Shown piece after piece: positions 38,201 to 48,935 of a stretch of 64,000 nucleotides of DNA. The stretch covers positions 372,001 through 436,000 of the forward strand of contig JANFNE010000006.1 of NCBI GenBank assembly GCA_024867545.1. Direction: 5' to 3'. Position numbers and translations under genes: made by a program. Origin of the DNA: Phytopythium helicoides (lineage: Eukaryota; Oomycota; Peronosporomycetes; Pythiales; Pythiaceae). Position 1 is the first letter of the stretch; the number at the start of each line of letters is the position of its first letter. Under the pieces are notes generated by a model. That model made no database searches, was not told where the DNA came from, and saw only the letters and a program-made list of their open reading frames with translations.

Positions 38201-40461
38201 AAGCTAACGACGTAGTTTTCTTCGCCATCTTGTGCTTTGTTCACAATCTTGAGACCATGGAGACTGCAAATCTGTCCTGCTTGATCTAAATCATCGAAAC
38301 ACAGCAGCTCAACGAGTTCTTCAAGAGGATAGGTCTGCGTCCGGTACGCTCGGTTCATCCGCTGCAGTGCCCTTGAGCGCATGTTGGAGATGTATCGGAA
38401 GAGTAGACACGCTTGGAGATACGTCGCTTGGCGAAGCAGCGTGAAGAATTGCTGGTAGTTCCCAGTATGCCGTGCAACAAACACTTTCATGGCGAATTTG
38501 ACATGCGCGCTCTCAACAATGGAACGTGGCAGCCCCTTGACAAATTTGAGCACATCTAGTCCGCGACCATTGTCGAGTGTACAAAGAATGAAGTAGGCAC
38601 GGCATTCCGCTTCAAACGGACTCAATAAGCGTGGGTCTCCGAGTTTGCGGCTCTCGTCGTACAGCTCATTCAGAGACTTGAGTGTTTGACCAAGCTGTTC
38701 CATGTTTTGCTGCGCGACGAAGCTTGTGACTTCGCAAAGCTCGTGCTCACTCAGGACGTGGTAGCGCGCGATTCGTTCATGGACGTCAAGAACGATCGGG
38801 TGTACTCTGCCACCAGCTCCTCGATAGTTCTGAAGAACGAAGTCCTTGCGAATCATACGGAAGCGGTCCCAACAAAAGTTGTACAACTCGATGAGTTCAG
38901 GTGTGCGCGGCGGGTTAAAGCGCGAATCTTCGCCTTTTGTCTCGAGGTCCATGATTTCGTCTTCAATGTAGAGTTGGGTCAGGCGCAGCACTCCTGGCGG
39001 GCGAATCTCTTCCGGAATGTCAAGTTTGTGGTCGGCCGAGCTGCGCTGAAATCGCTTAATGATCAAATCTCGCTCCTTGCCAGGCTGTCCAGGGAAACAT
39101 TTTTCGAAGACGCTCAGCTCATCCACACGAATGTGAAGTTCGCGTTCCGCGGGGCTGCACATGTCGATACATAATCCATTCAAGTTGGAAGCTGTTGCAA
39201 GTTCCGCCTTTTCGAGTGCAGCCGTCGCGGACGCCGCAGCCGCTGACTCATTTGCTGCATATACCTCTGGTGTGAAGCCTGAAGCGGCGGCGTTGCTCTG
39301 TGGTAATATCCCATGGTTTGACTTGGCGCCCATTTCCTGCCGCTTTTGTGCCCGTTTGTTGGGTTTCTCGCCGAATGGACTGATTTTCGCTGGAGGGTGG
39401 TCGGTTTGGCTGGTCGCTTGATGAGCATTTCCGAAAGTCGTAGTCCCAAACTGTTGGTCCGCCTTCTTGCCTCGAGAACCTTGTTTGCCCGTGCCAAATG
39501 TTGTTCGCGCTTCCGGTCCTGGAGAGTGGTGCGTTCCTGGCGCGCCCTCAAATGTTTGCTGCGTCGATCGCCCTCGGGAAGACTTTGGGTTGCCAAACAT
39601 GGTTCGAGACTGAGACCCAGGGGATGCTCGCGATCTACCCTGTCCTGCACCGGGAGATGCCTGAGGTAGTGGCGGCTGGAATGGAGGAGGTTGAGATGCT
39701 CTCGAACTCCCTTGACTAGTAGGTAGTGGCGGATTTGGCGGCAACGGTGGCTGAAACGGAAGGGAGTCCCTTGAAGAGATATCGGGGGCGAAGGTTCCTG
39801 TTTGTTGCCCACCACTTCGACGCTGTCTTGACGAAGATGCCGAGCCAAACGTGGTGTGAACTCCAGGAACCGCGCCTTCTGCCATTTGTGTTTTTATGGC
39901 ATCACTCGAAGAAGCGCCCCTGTTTCCAAATGGAGCAAACCCGCCACTTCCTGGACTTGGACCAGATGACGTGGCACCACCGGTCGCAAACGGGTTACTT
40001 GCAAGCGGAGGCGGCGGGAAGTGCGGAGCACTTGCCGATCCAGGTCGAGCGTCTCCCGACGGACCTCCTCCGCGACCTCCAAACGCAGGCGCTGGACCTG
40101 AACGAGACCCGAATCCTCCGCTTGCTCCATTGCTAGGCGGAGACGGCTGGAACCCCGATCGATTCGACCCCGACCGCGACTGTTGTCCGAACGCAGGCTT
40201 GCTCTGCTGCCCGAATGCTGGCTTGCTCTGCTGGCCAAACGCCGGCTTGCTCTGCTGGCCAAACGCCGGCTTGCTCTGCTGGCCAAACGCCGGCTGGGCT
40301 GCGCCTGATCCCTGCCCAAAGGCCGTGGCCGGCTTGCCGAACGCCTGCGCGCCGGATCCGAACGCCGTCTTGGGCCCGCCCGCCCCCTTGGCAGCCGCGC
40401 CGAAGGTCGTGGCCGGCGCGGCGCCGCTCGCCTGGAACGGGTTCCCGGCTTGCGGTCGCAT
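35205..40461 (-). CDS. MCM3AP: SAC3/GANP (MCM3AP)-type mRNA export factor with FG repeats
   Basis: Three exons: 40461-38181, 38139-38031 and 37962-35205, about 1,715 residues. The introns are 41 bp (GTGGGT...CCACAG) and 68 bp (GTAAGA...CCACAG); phases match. Residues 1-~390 are rich in FG dipeptides (TTFG, TAFG, PAFGQQSK). The SAC3/GANP domain spans ~425-720 (LNGLCIDMCSPAER, PPRTPELIELYNFCWDRFRMIR, SNMRSRALQRMNRAY). The splice joins the domain end to LRFISAKRE-NYLRRD. A charged coiled coil (~900-1100) and a C-terminal region with WLFERKN and WKLLIVDLQ follow the layout of animal GANP (FWKLVLVLPD at the same place). Known members scaffold the TREX-2 complex at nuclear pores and couple transcription to mRNA export; the FG repeats would bind transport receptors. 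It is divergent from eL13. Confidence 0.85.
40186..40296 (-). repeat. 24-bp tandem repeats encoding PAFGQQSK
   Basis: Four to five near-identical 24-bp units inside exon 1 of the SAC3 gene encode consecutive PAFGQQSK octapeptides. The near identity at the DNA level implies recent expansion of the FG region. Confidence 0.85.
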
Positions 40462-41264
40462 CACGAGACGTGAGTCGCACGAGAGCAGTCAGCCGTCGAC
40501 CCGACCGTTCGATACACAGACAAGGCAGCGCACCTTGGGGCCCCCCGAAGGCCTGGCGCCCACCAAAGCCGCCTGCAGACACTTGCGCTCAGTATACCTC
40601 CATCCTGATCAGCAGCAGCAGCGCGAAGTCGCGAGGAGACCCACCGCCGCCCGAGCCGAACATGGCGGCGCCGCAGTGCGGGAAGTGACGGATGGTCGGA
40701 TTGTGGGAGGATGGTGTACCGTAATGGCGTACCGTCGGGGGTGGTGTACCGTAATGAAGTACCGTCACGAGACCAATTCAATGAATCGACCATGCAATTC
40801 ATGGAATTGGTGCGCAAAAAGTCACTCCTAGTATGGTGTACCGTAAGTGCGTACCGTCGGCGGTAAAGCGTACCGTCCTATGCAATTCATTGAATGGATG
40901 CGAACCTCTTTTTTCAAATATATTATTTGTCAGAAGTTGTAGTGGCCCACATGAATGCTGTGGTCCACCCTTTTCCCTCTCTCTCGTGATGTATTCGAGG
41001 TGCGAGGTTCTTGGCGCTGATTGGCTGCGCGCGGGCACTATAGTGAGCGCAAGTCAGGCGGGCGGACTGCGGTGTGAGCCACCAGTTCGGCTGGGCAAGC
41101 ATGGGCCGCCGGCGCGTTCCGGGCGCCAAGTTCCAAATTGCCCGCAGGTTTCGTCGTAACTTCCCCCGAAGGTGAGCGGGCTCGACGAGGCAAAAGGGGG
41201 GTCGCTGGGCAGGCGGGGCAGGCGGCTAATGGCGAGGCTGTGGCGTGGTCTGCAGTGAGCGAAA
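40462..41264. promoter_or_regulatory. Divergent promoter region SAC3/eL13 with GTACCGT modules
   Basis: This ~800-bp region separates two divergent housekeeping genes. GTACCGT occurs seven times at 40716, 40729, 40746, 40759, 40838, 40851 and 40870. Six of these form three pairs spaced exactly 13 bp (GGTGTACCGTAA-N4-GTACCGTC type). Between them lie near-palindromic ATGCAATTCATTGAAT-like stretches. The array may be paired factor-binding sites or a small non-autonomous element; function is not shown. Confidence 0.5.
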
Positions 41265-42032
41265 ATGGTCAAGCACAACAACGTCATCCCCAACGGCCAC
41301 TTCCACAAGGACTGGCAGCGCCGCATCAAGACCTGGTTCGACCAGGTACGCGCTCGCTTTGCTTGGATGCACGCGCGGCGGTCCTGGCCGTCCTCTCATG
41401 GACGCGGACGCTGCTGCGGACAAAAGACGACAGGGGGAGAAAGAACAACCGCCGACTGACCTCGCTCCTCCCCCCTTGACGACTGACTGCAGGCCGCCAA
41501 GAAGAAGACCCGCCGTCTGAGACGTAAGGCCAAGGCTGCTGCCATCGCGCCGCGCCCGGCTGCGGGTCTGCTGCGCCCGGCCGTGCACTGCCAGACGATC
41601 AAGTACGCGTCCAAGGTGCGCGCCGGCAAGGGCTTCACGCTCGAGGAGCTGAAGGAGGCCGGCATCAGCCGCAAGCAGGCGCTGTCGATCGGCATCGCCG
41701 TCGACTTCCGTCGCACCAACAAGTCGGTCGAGTCGCTCCAGGCCAACGTGCACCGCCTCAAGGCGTACAAGGCCAAGCTCATCGTCTTCCCGCGCAAGAG
41801 CGTCAACAAGCCCAAGAACGGCGACTCGGCTCCGGAGGAGACCAAGAACGCCGTCCAGCACACGGGGGCGCTCTTCCCGATCGCCCGCACGACGGTCAAG
41901 TCGACCACGGCGGTCATCACGGAGGAGATGAAGGCCAACAGCGTGTACGCCACCCTGCGTGTCGCCCGCGCCGACGCCCGCATCGCCGGCAAGCAGAAGA
42001 AGCGCCTTGCCGACAAGGCTGCCGAGAAGTAA
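41265..42032 (+). CDS. RPL13: 60S ribosomal protein eL13
   Basis: Exons 41265-41345 and 41493-42032 (147-bp intron, GTACGC...CTGCAG) give 206 residues. The start [20 protein letters not shown], the basic [22 protein letters not shown] and [20 protein letters not shown] are diagnostic of eL13. The [19 protein letters not shown] end region is also typical. It is a structural protein of the large cytosolic subunit. The strongly C/G-ending codons in exon 2 fit a highly expressed gene. The position of the intron soon after the start codon is common in ribosomal protein genes. It converges on the BT1 transporter. Confidence 0.96.
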
Positions 42033-42317
42033 GTCGCTCGCGGCTAGTACTACGACTCGCCGCTGGCAGCAGCAGCTCGCTGCTGAGGGACACTGTGGAA
42101 CGTTGGAACAATAATACACTTTCACACGCGAAAGGCAATGCCGTGTGCTGTGCGCTGGGTGGTTCTGCGTTGCCGTCTCGCTGCGGAAAGAGGTTGGCAG
42201 GATGTGCTTGTCCGGTGCGCTACCAGCACGGTAGCGATCTTTGTGATTTCATTGACTTCAATGTGCAAGTTCCTTGACAAAGCGGCATCTAACGCAGCCT
42301 ACATCACACTACAGCGC

Positions 42318-43823
42318 TCACACTCGCACGTCGTCATAGCTCTCTTGAGCAACTCCATCGACGTGTGCCAGCAGCGGGAGCTTCTCGGTGCCGTCCGCGA
42401 ACGACGACGGTGGGCGACGAGGACGAGAGCGCTGGTGCACAGTCTGGGTTCTCACCTTTTCAGGGAGCACGCACAAAAACACCAGCACCAGCAGTTGTCC
42501 AGCAGCGGAGATCACCACGAGCGCCCACAAGTTATGCCAGTCGACGAGCTTTGAAACGGGGTCGGCCACAATATCCAGCGCCGTGACGACCAACGACGAG
42601 AGCAGCCCCGACACGACCCCGCCAAAGTCCATGAAAGAAAGATACAGCGCGTACGTGAGGCCCTGCACCTCGGGGTCCTCAGGGCAGTAGTATGTGGCCA
42701 CAACGAGGAGCTGGAGAAGCGCAAACTCGGACGTGAAAGCCGTCAGAAACGATTCGGTCGTCAAAAAGGTGCACACGGAGACTGGGAGTGGAGCCATTGG
42801 AGGTGCAAGCAGCAGCCGTGGGAGTCCTGCCAGCACGGAGCTCACAGTCGAGAGCAGGAAAACCTTCCGGACGTTGCGATTCGCACACCAACGCCCGTAC
42901 GCAAGGCACGATACGAAGCGGCCGATCATCGACGAGAGGTTCGTGTACTGCACGCACACCGCGTCGTCGTCCAGGAGCGAGTACATGTACTGGTACCAGA
43001 CCATGCCGTCCGTTGGCAGCGCGCTGCACAGGAAGAAGAAGAGCATTGCTGGGAGCACCGGCATGACGATCTCCATCTTGCGTGCAACCTCCTTCTTGAA
43101 AGCACCCCATCCGTCGCGGAGGCTGTGGCAGTAAGACGACGCCACAGCGTACGACCCTGCATAGCCTGCCGAGCTCAACGCACCCACGCCATCGGAGCTG
43201 CCAGCCGAGCTAACGCTTCTCGCTTCGTCCTGGATCGGCGACTCCTTGAGTCCAAAGATGCAGACGGCGGCCGAGATCAACGGGAAGACGCCTGTCCAGC
43301 TGATGATCTGCTGCGGGCTAATGCTCTTGTCCATGAAGAAGGGTATGCCGACGAACATGGCGAAGACCGACGCCGCGTTCTTGGTGGCGTTGGCCATGGA
43401 CTGCACGCGCGCGCTGCTCTTGCTGGTGTCGTCGCCCGTGGTGAGCCGCACGAGGAAGATGCCGAGCATGAGCTGCGCGAAGGCCTCGCAGACGGCGTCC
43501 ACGAGCTTGACGGCGAACGCGCCGGCGATGGAGCGCACGAACGCGCCGGTGACCACGAGCGAGAGCGCCGTACCGAGCTCGCAGAGCACGATGTAGGGCT
43601 TTCGGCGGTAGCCCCAGAGCGGCAGGTTGTCCGAGATGAGACCGTAGAGCGGCTTGAGGTTCCAGGGGAAGAAGGTGACCGAGTAGTAGATGGCGGTGGT
43701 GGCCGGCGGCATGTGCACCACATCGAAGAGCCACTGGCCGTACGCCGTCATGGGGAAGGTGTCCACGAACGCGTGCAGGAAGTAGAGCGCCAGCAGCGCC
43801 GCAGGCACCTGCAGCTCCCCCAT
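42318..43823 (-). CDS. Folate/biopterin transporter (BT1 family, MFS fold)
   Basis: This is a single-exon 501-residue membrane protein with about twelve hydrophobic segments. The signature FFPWNLKPLYGLISDNLPLWGYRRKPYI (two parts: NLKPLYGLISD and GYRRKPYI) is the BT1/FBT family motif, followed by a charged cytosolic loop (~200-235) and a second bundle beginning MEIVMPVLPAMLFFFLCSAL. BT1 proteins carry folates, biopterin or related pterins across membranes in kinetoplastids, apicomplexans, plants and oomycetes, where they are often expanded. The substrate here is unknown. The C-terminal tail is basic (RSRPRRPP) and cytosolic. It is divergent from AATF with ~290 bp between starts. Confidence 0.87.
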   Translation of the reverse strand: MGELQVPAALLALYFLHAFVDTFPMTAYGQWLFDVVHMPPATTAIYYSVTFFPWNLKPLYGLISDNLPLWGYRRKPYIVLCELGTALSLVVTGAFVRSIAGAFAVKLVDAVCEAFAQLMLGIFLVRLTTGDDTSKSSARVQSMANATKNAASVFAMFVGIPFFMDKSISPQQIISWTGVFPLISAAVCIFGLKESPIQDEARSVSSAGSSDGVGALSSAGYAGSYAVASSYCHSLRDGWGAFKKEVARKMEIVMPVLPAMLFFFLCSALPTDGMVWYQYMYSLLDDDAVCVQYTNLSSMIGRFVSCLAYGRWCANRNVRKVFLLSTVSSVLAGLPRLLLAPPMAPLPVSVCTFLTTESFLTAFTSEFALLQLLVVATYYCPEDPEVQGLTYALYLSFMDFGGVVSGLLSSLVVTALDIVADPVSKLVDWHNLWALVVISAAGQLLVLVFLCVLPEKVRTQTVHQRSRPRRPPSSFADGTEKLPLLAHVDGVAQESYDDVRV

Positions 43824-44114
43824 GGCGTCTGATTACCCAGTGTCGGTCGAGTAGCTCCACGGCATAGAAAAGATCGACGAGACCTGTTAGAACGCGTGCG
43901 CCGGACGTTCGACTGGACACAGGTCCATACATTCTCTCTTTGAAAAGCCTGTAGCAATTGATATTCTATTTCTGGACGCTACTATCGTGCTATTGGTGGA
44001 AAAAGGATTTGATGACGTTTGATTGGATGAAAGTGTGGTGACGGCCCTGCCAGTCAGCCGCTGAATGGACACTTTGCGAGCAGCTACAACTGGCGGGCAT
44101 TGCCGACCGACGCC

Positions 44115-44461
44115 ATGGTGCGCGACCAGTTCAATGTGGACGAGGCCGATGACTTCGACGACGGCACGCGCGCCGTGTCGCTGCATGCTGAGGATGACGT
44201 CGCGGGCTCCGGCGCCAGCGACGACGAGAACGCGCGACTGACGTCGACGCGCAAGCAGCGGCTGGCGGCGGGGCGGCGCGCCGGCTCGAGCTCCAAGGCG
44301 GAGCGCGCGTCGGCGCTGCGCGTCAAGAACTGGAGCGCGGGCGACTTGGACGAGGAGATGGCGGGCAAGGTGGTCAAGCGGCGCGACCTCAAGCCGGAGG
44401 AGGACTCGCCGGACGAGGACGCCATGGCCGACTGGTCGGACGCCGAGCCGTTCGGCGCCTC

Positions 44462-44497
<36 letters not shown>

Positions 44498-45413
44498 AGA
44501 GCAGGAGGACAGCAGCGAGGGCGAGGAGGAGGACGCGGAGCAGCTTATCCGCGGGTTCGAGAAGGAGGACGCGACCAACATCATGGGCCGCCGCGACCGC
44601 GAGAAGGCTGTCGAGAAGGCCACGCACGTGCGCCACCAGAAGCTCATCTGGGAGCGGTGTCTTGAAACGCAGATCTACACCAAGAGGCTGCTCACAACAG
44701 TCAAGAGTGCTGCAGATGCAGACGAGGCGGCCGACGAGGACAAACAGAAGGCCGTCGAGCAGCTTTACGCGTGTATCGACGCCGTGTCGGAGCTGCAAAA
44801 CAAACTGTGCAACTCGTCCGAGCTGACGCCGCCCAAGACAGTCGCTAAGAAGCGCAAGCGCTCGTGTGACGAGATGTGGAAGGACATGATGGACGAGAAC
44901 GCGGTCGCGCTGCCGCAGTACAGCGACATCCTGAATGCGTACTCGCGCAAGACTGACCTTGCGGCTGGCACCAAGAACACCAGCCAGGCGAAAAAGTTCC
45001 GTGCGGTGAACCAGGACATCCTCGCGCAGGTTGAGTCGGTGCTCGTTGATCCGCAGCGTGTCAAGCGGAAAGCGCATGCTCCAGCTGATCGTAACGATGG
45101 TGGACACACTAGCAACGAGGACGACTCGCTCGAGGATGCCCTCGACGAGCTCATGTATGACGACGCAGACTTTTACCAACAGCTGCTCAAGGAGTTCATC
45201 GAGAGCGGTGGAGGCGCGGATGGGGCTCAGTTGCAGCGTACTCACCGCAAGAAGCGCAAGATCGTGAACCGCAAGGCGAGTAAGGGCCGCCAGCTTCGCT
45301 TCAACGTGCATCCCAAGCTGGAGAACTTCATGTTCCCGGAACCGTACCCCAAGCCAGAGATGGACGTGGACGAACTCTTCCGGTCGCTCTTTGGGCAGCG
45401 GCGCCAAGCATAG
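44115..45413 (+). CDS. AATF: AATF/Bfr2 ribosome biogenesis protein
   Basis: This is a single-exon 432-residue protein. The ATG at 44115 (MVRDQFNVDEADDF) is the first ATG. A long Glu run lies at ~115-145, encoded by GAG/GAA repeats. The C-terminal half carries the AATF/TRAUB pattern: KKFRAVNQDILAQVESVL, then DDADFYQQLLKEFIE (human DDDDFYHQLLRELIE), VNRKASKGRQLRFNVHPKL (human VDRKASKGRKLRFHVLSKL) and a terminal LFRSLFGQ. Bfr2/AATF acts with ENP2 and LCP5 in early 18S rRNA processing in the nucleolus; in animals it is also a transcription cofactor. The 3' end converges on the MYND gene, 99 bp away. Confidence 0.92.
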
Positions 45414-45512
45414 ATCTATTTGTTCCCCTCTGTCTAGGCATAACAAAAAAAACAAACCCACTCCATACCTAACTTTGCAAAACGTTGTTGATTGATTCAG
45501 CGCCAATAATTA

Positions 45513-48236
45513 CTAGAGCACGTCATCTTCTTCCTCTTCTTCTTGCTGCCCCGAGACGTATGTTTCTTTCAGCTTGGCAATTTCTGCCTCAATCTCCCTC
45601 AGCCTGACGCTGTTGACACCCGATGCACCCAGCTTCTTGACAATCCCGACCAACTGAACAGCCTTTTCAGAAATATGAATGGCTGTTAGCGCCCGGATCT
45701 TCTTCGCGCGCGTTGTAGCAGCAACCGCACGGAACTCTTCCTCTGCTAGATCCATGGAGGCGTCTGCGAGTACGACCGCCGAGTCGATTAGCTCCGTGCC
45801 TAGCTCTTCAAATCGCTCTGGGATGCTAAATTCTCGCAGGCGCTGCACCTCGGCAGCATATAAATTGTTCTTGAACACCTTATGCTTTAACTTGACAGCT
45901 TCTTTCAGCAGCTGCGTAAACTTATCGATAAGCTCCGGCTTGCCTTTTGCAATTGCACGCAGCGTTGCAGGGGCGTTCTGAATCTGCGAACGCTTTGCAA
46001 TTAGTTGGCCAGCGTCGCGGTCCAAGAACGACAACGCCCACAGTCGACCATAGGCTTTGCCAGCATTGAGACGTTCCTGCTCGGAGTAGTACCAGTCTCG
46101 TGTGTCCTTGTTCTTGATCAGAAGTCGTGACGACCACGTTTGAACAGAATCAGTTCCCAATGACAGACCAAACTCTTCAAGCTTCGGGAAGATGACATTG
46201 TAAAACTTGATAGCCTCCTCGTCGGATTTCAGCTCGGTCGCCAGCAGTTCGTCAATAAGTTTGTTGACTGCTTCGCGATTCTCTACGAGCTTCTTGTTGC
46301 TCTCTTTTCGTGCCTTCTTCTCAAGCTGCTCAATCATGCTCATACCACCGATGCCCTTGCTTTTCTGTGACTCGTCACCAAAGATGTCATCAATTGCACT
46401 CTCAGCCGCTGCCAACTCTTTTGCCATTTGATCTTCAACTGAACGAGGTTCGCCCATATTCGCTCCGTCGATGCTACCACGACCAGGCTTACCGCTAGGC
46501 ATCCCACCGCTCGATACTGTTGGACCATAGTTTGAGTCAGTAAACTAGCGCCGCTACGAACATTACAAAGCCAGCATACCTTGTTGAATAATCTGCTGAT
46601 GCTGCATCAGGATACTGAAGAGCTGTTCCATTGATACTGGAGACCCGGGAGCCATCCCTTCCGTCTTGGACGGCGACGGTGGCGGCTGGGGCGACAACAA
46701 AGGTTAGCATCTGTTCGTTGGTACGGAACACCACCACAAGACACTCACCCCTGCATCATTTGGAGACACCGCGTCTGGCTTGTCCAGCATCTCTGGATCA
46801 ACTTCCTCAGCTTTCATCTTCAGCTTGACTTGCTCCGCTGGCATCCCCATGTCTCGGAGCTTGAAGTACTTTTTGAACACAGGGTCATCTTTTACCAGCA
46901 GCGGCACGTACGGTGCAGGCGGTGGCGACGGTCCCACGGGGCTCGGAAACGAGATTGGGGGCAGGTTTGCCAAGCTGAAGCCAGCAGATGGAAAACCCAT
47001 ACTCATTTGTCTCGGCGGCTGCGTTATGAAAGAAATCAGTATTAGTTGCGGCACACACACGAATATATGCAACCAATGGAGATAGGACTTACGCCAGGAT
47101 CGTTTGGCGAGATCTTGCTAGGGGTGTCCAGCAAGGTGGGGTCAACACCATCGGCTTCCATCTTTAGCTTGATTTGATCCACAGGCATGTTCATCGTCTT
47201 TAGCTTGAAATATTTCTTGAATGCTGGATCATTTGCGACAGTCATTGGTATGTAGTCTCCTTCTGATGGCTGCAAACAAGAGAAACAACAGTCAGCATCT
47301 ACACCGCTAAAGTAAATCGTCACAATGCAGAACTTACGCCAGGATCGTTGGGTGATACGACATCTGGCGTCTCAAGAAGCGACGGGTTGACGCCTTCAGC
47401 TTCCATCTTGGCGCGGATCTGATCGACTGGCATAGACATGTCAAGTAGCTTGAAGTATTTGCGGAACGCCGGGTCGTCTTTGACAAGCATGGGCGTATAG
47501 ATTTTTTGGCTTGCTGGTATGAAGCCTCCTGGAGCTCCTCCCAGTGGAGCCTGTCCAATGCTCTGCGTCTTCTTCTCCAGCTCCATCAACTTCTTCTGCA
47601 GCTCCTTGATGTCCTTCAAGTTGACCGGCGCGCTCGATCCAGACCTCTCAACGTGCGGTCGAGCGCCATTCTCCTTCTGAGCTTCCATCAAATGAGCAAT
47701 CTGCCTCTGCAGCTTCACAATGTCCGGCGCCGCCGCCGTGCTCTCGGCCCTCGCCGACAGCGCCAGCAGCCGCTCGATCTGCTGCGGCGTGAGTCCTGGC
47801 ACCTGCAGCCCCGCGCCTCCGCCCCTCGCGGCCGTGCGACTCCCCCTCGACGCCGGCGCCACGGCCGCGTGGCTCTCGCTCTCGGCCTCCGAGTCGCTCT
47901 CGCTCTCGCTCTCACTCTCGCTCTCGCTCTCCTCGCTCTGCTGCTGCTGCGCGCGCGCCGCGATGCAGAACGCGCGGTGGGCCTTGGCGTGCCGCATCTT
48001 GCACGTCTGCGGGTCGTCTCACGGCCGCATCGTCAATATCCAGCGCTCAGCCCAAAGCAGCAGCTCCAAGCAGCCCGCACCTGACTGCAGTACGAGGCCT
48101 CGTGGCAGACGCCGCACGCCAGCGCAGCCCCCGCCGCGCCGCAGTAGGCGCAGTCCTCACCCGCGCCACCGCTCGACCGACCGAACGCCAGGCTCGTCAG
48201 CCGCGTCATGAGCTCGTCCTCGCTGTCGCTGTCCAT
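45513..48236 (-). CDS. MYND zinc-finger protein with three WASHC3/CCDC53-like repeats
   Basis: Six exons: 48236-48081, 48006-47338, 47269-47093, 47018-46749, 46685-46580 and 46516-45513; all phases agree, 793 residues. A MYND finger at residues 29-66 (CAYC...CGVC...YCSQ-TC...H...H..FC) is completed across the first intron. A Ser/Glu run and a coiled coil follow. Three copies of a ~48-residue unit come next, pattern DPAFKKYFKL...MPVDQIKLKMEA.GVDP.LL..P..VSPND.G, resembling the conserved C-terminal segment of WASHC3 (DPRYARYLKMVQVGVPVMAI...GLDPDLLERPDAP). Each unit ends at the same Gly codon before a phase-0 intron. The last exon encodes ~330 mostly helical residues of unknown family and an acidic end. 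A role in actin/WASH regulation is only inference. Confidence 0.78.
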
Positions 48237-48935
48237 GGCGCCAGCTCGCTCGCTCGCTCGCCTCTGGGACTCTGGAAGATGCGGTTTGTGTGTTGCGGCT
48301 TTTGGAGGCGAGGCGCGGAAATAGATGTGGGCGGGTGGGTGAGGGGCGGGGAATGGACGAGGACCCGGGTTGAGGTTGCGAGATCATACAGTTTGAAGGT
48401 GTGGGGGAGTGGGTCGGGTGGAGATTGGGATTTTATGAAGTGGGCCGAATGGACCGACCCGTTTGGGACTTTCCCTTCCTTCGACATCCTTTTCCTGGTG
48501 CGAGCGGAATGGCGAGCGGCTGGCATGCCACCCACCCGCTCATATGAAACGGTGGCGATGGGATCCGTGGCGGATGATGGATACTTTCAGACAACTCCTG
48601 AGTCAGATTGGCGTGTGCATGTGCTGCTTGACGGCTATGATTGATAGAGTGGATAACTCTTGAGTTGTGGAGCGTGTTCAAGCTGAATGGGACAAGTCAT
48701 GCATGACGACTACACCAGTGACAGCGGAGACTTGGATGCAACCTGATATTGAGCATTAACTGCTGATGGAAATGTACTTGGGTTGTAGGCTTTAGTTGCC
48801 TTTGAAGCACCGATGATCGTTATGACGCCTCCACTTACGAAACAAAACTAGATCAAAGAAAACATGATGCATTGACACAAAGAATACGCTGCCTGCACAC
48901 GAAAGCGATGCGAGAGCTCATGTAGACACACAGCA
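48237..48935. other. Intergenic region upstream of MYND gene
   Basis: It contains the 5' leader of the MYND gene and the 3' region of the kinase gene. A plus-strand open frame (48102-48644) overlaps the MYND exon and shows no domain. No other signal is seen. Confidence 0.45.

Noticed and set aside
39896..40831. Plus-strand open frames up to 311 codons opposite the SAC3 gene
   Set aside because: They are Pro/Ala/Gly-rich antisense shadows of the FG-repeat exon; the minus strand carries the conserved domains.
43887..45506. 539-codon minus-strand frame opposite AATF
   Set aside because: Leu/Arg-rich antisense product of a biased gene; the plus frame has the AATF signatures.
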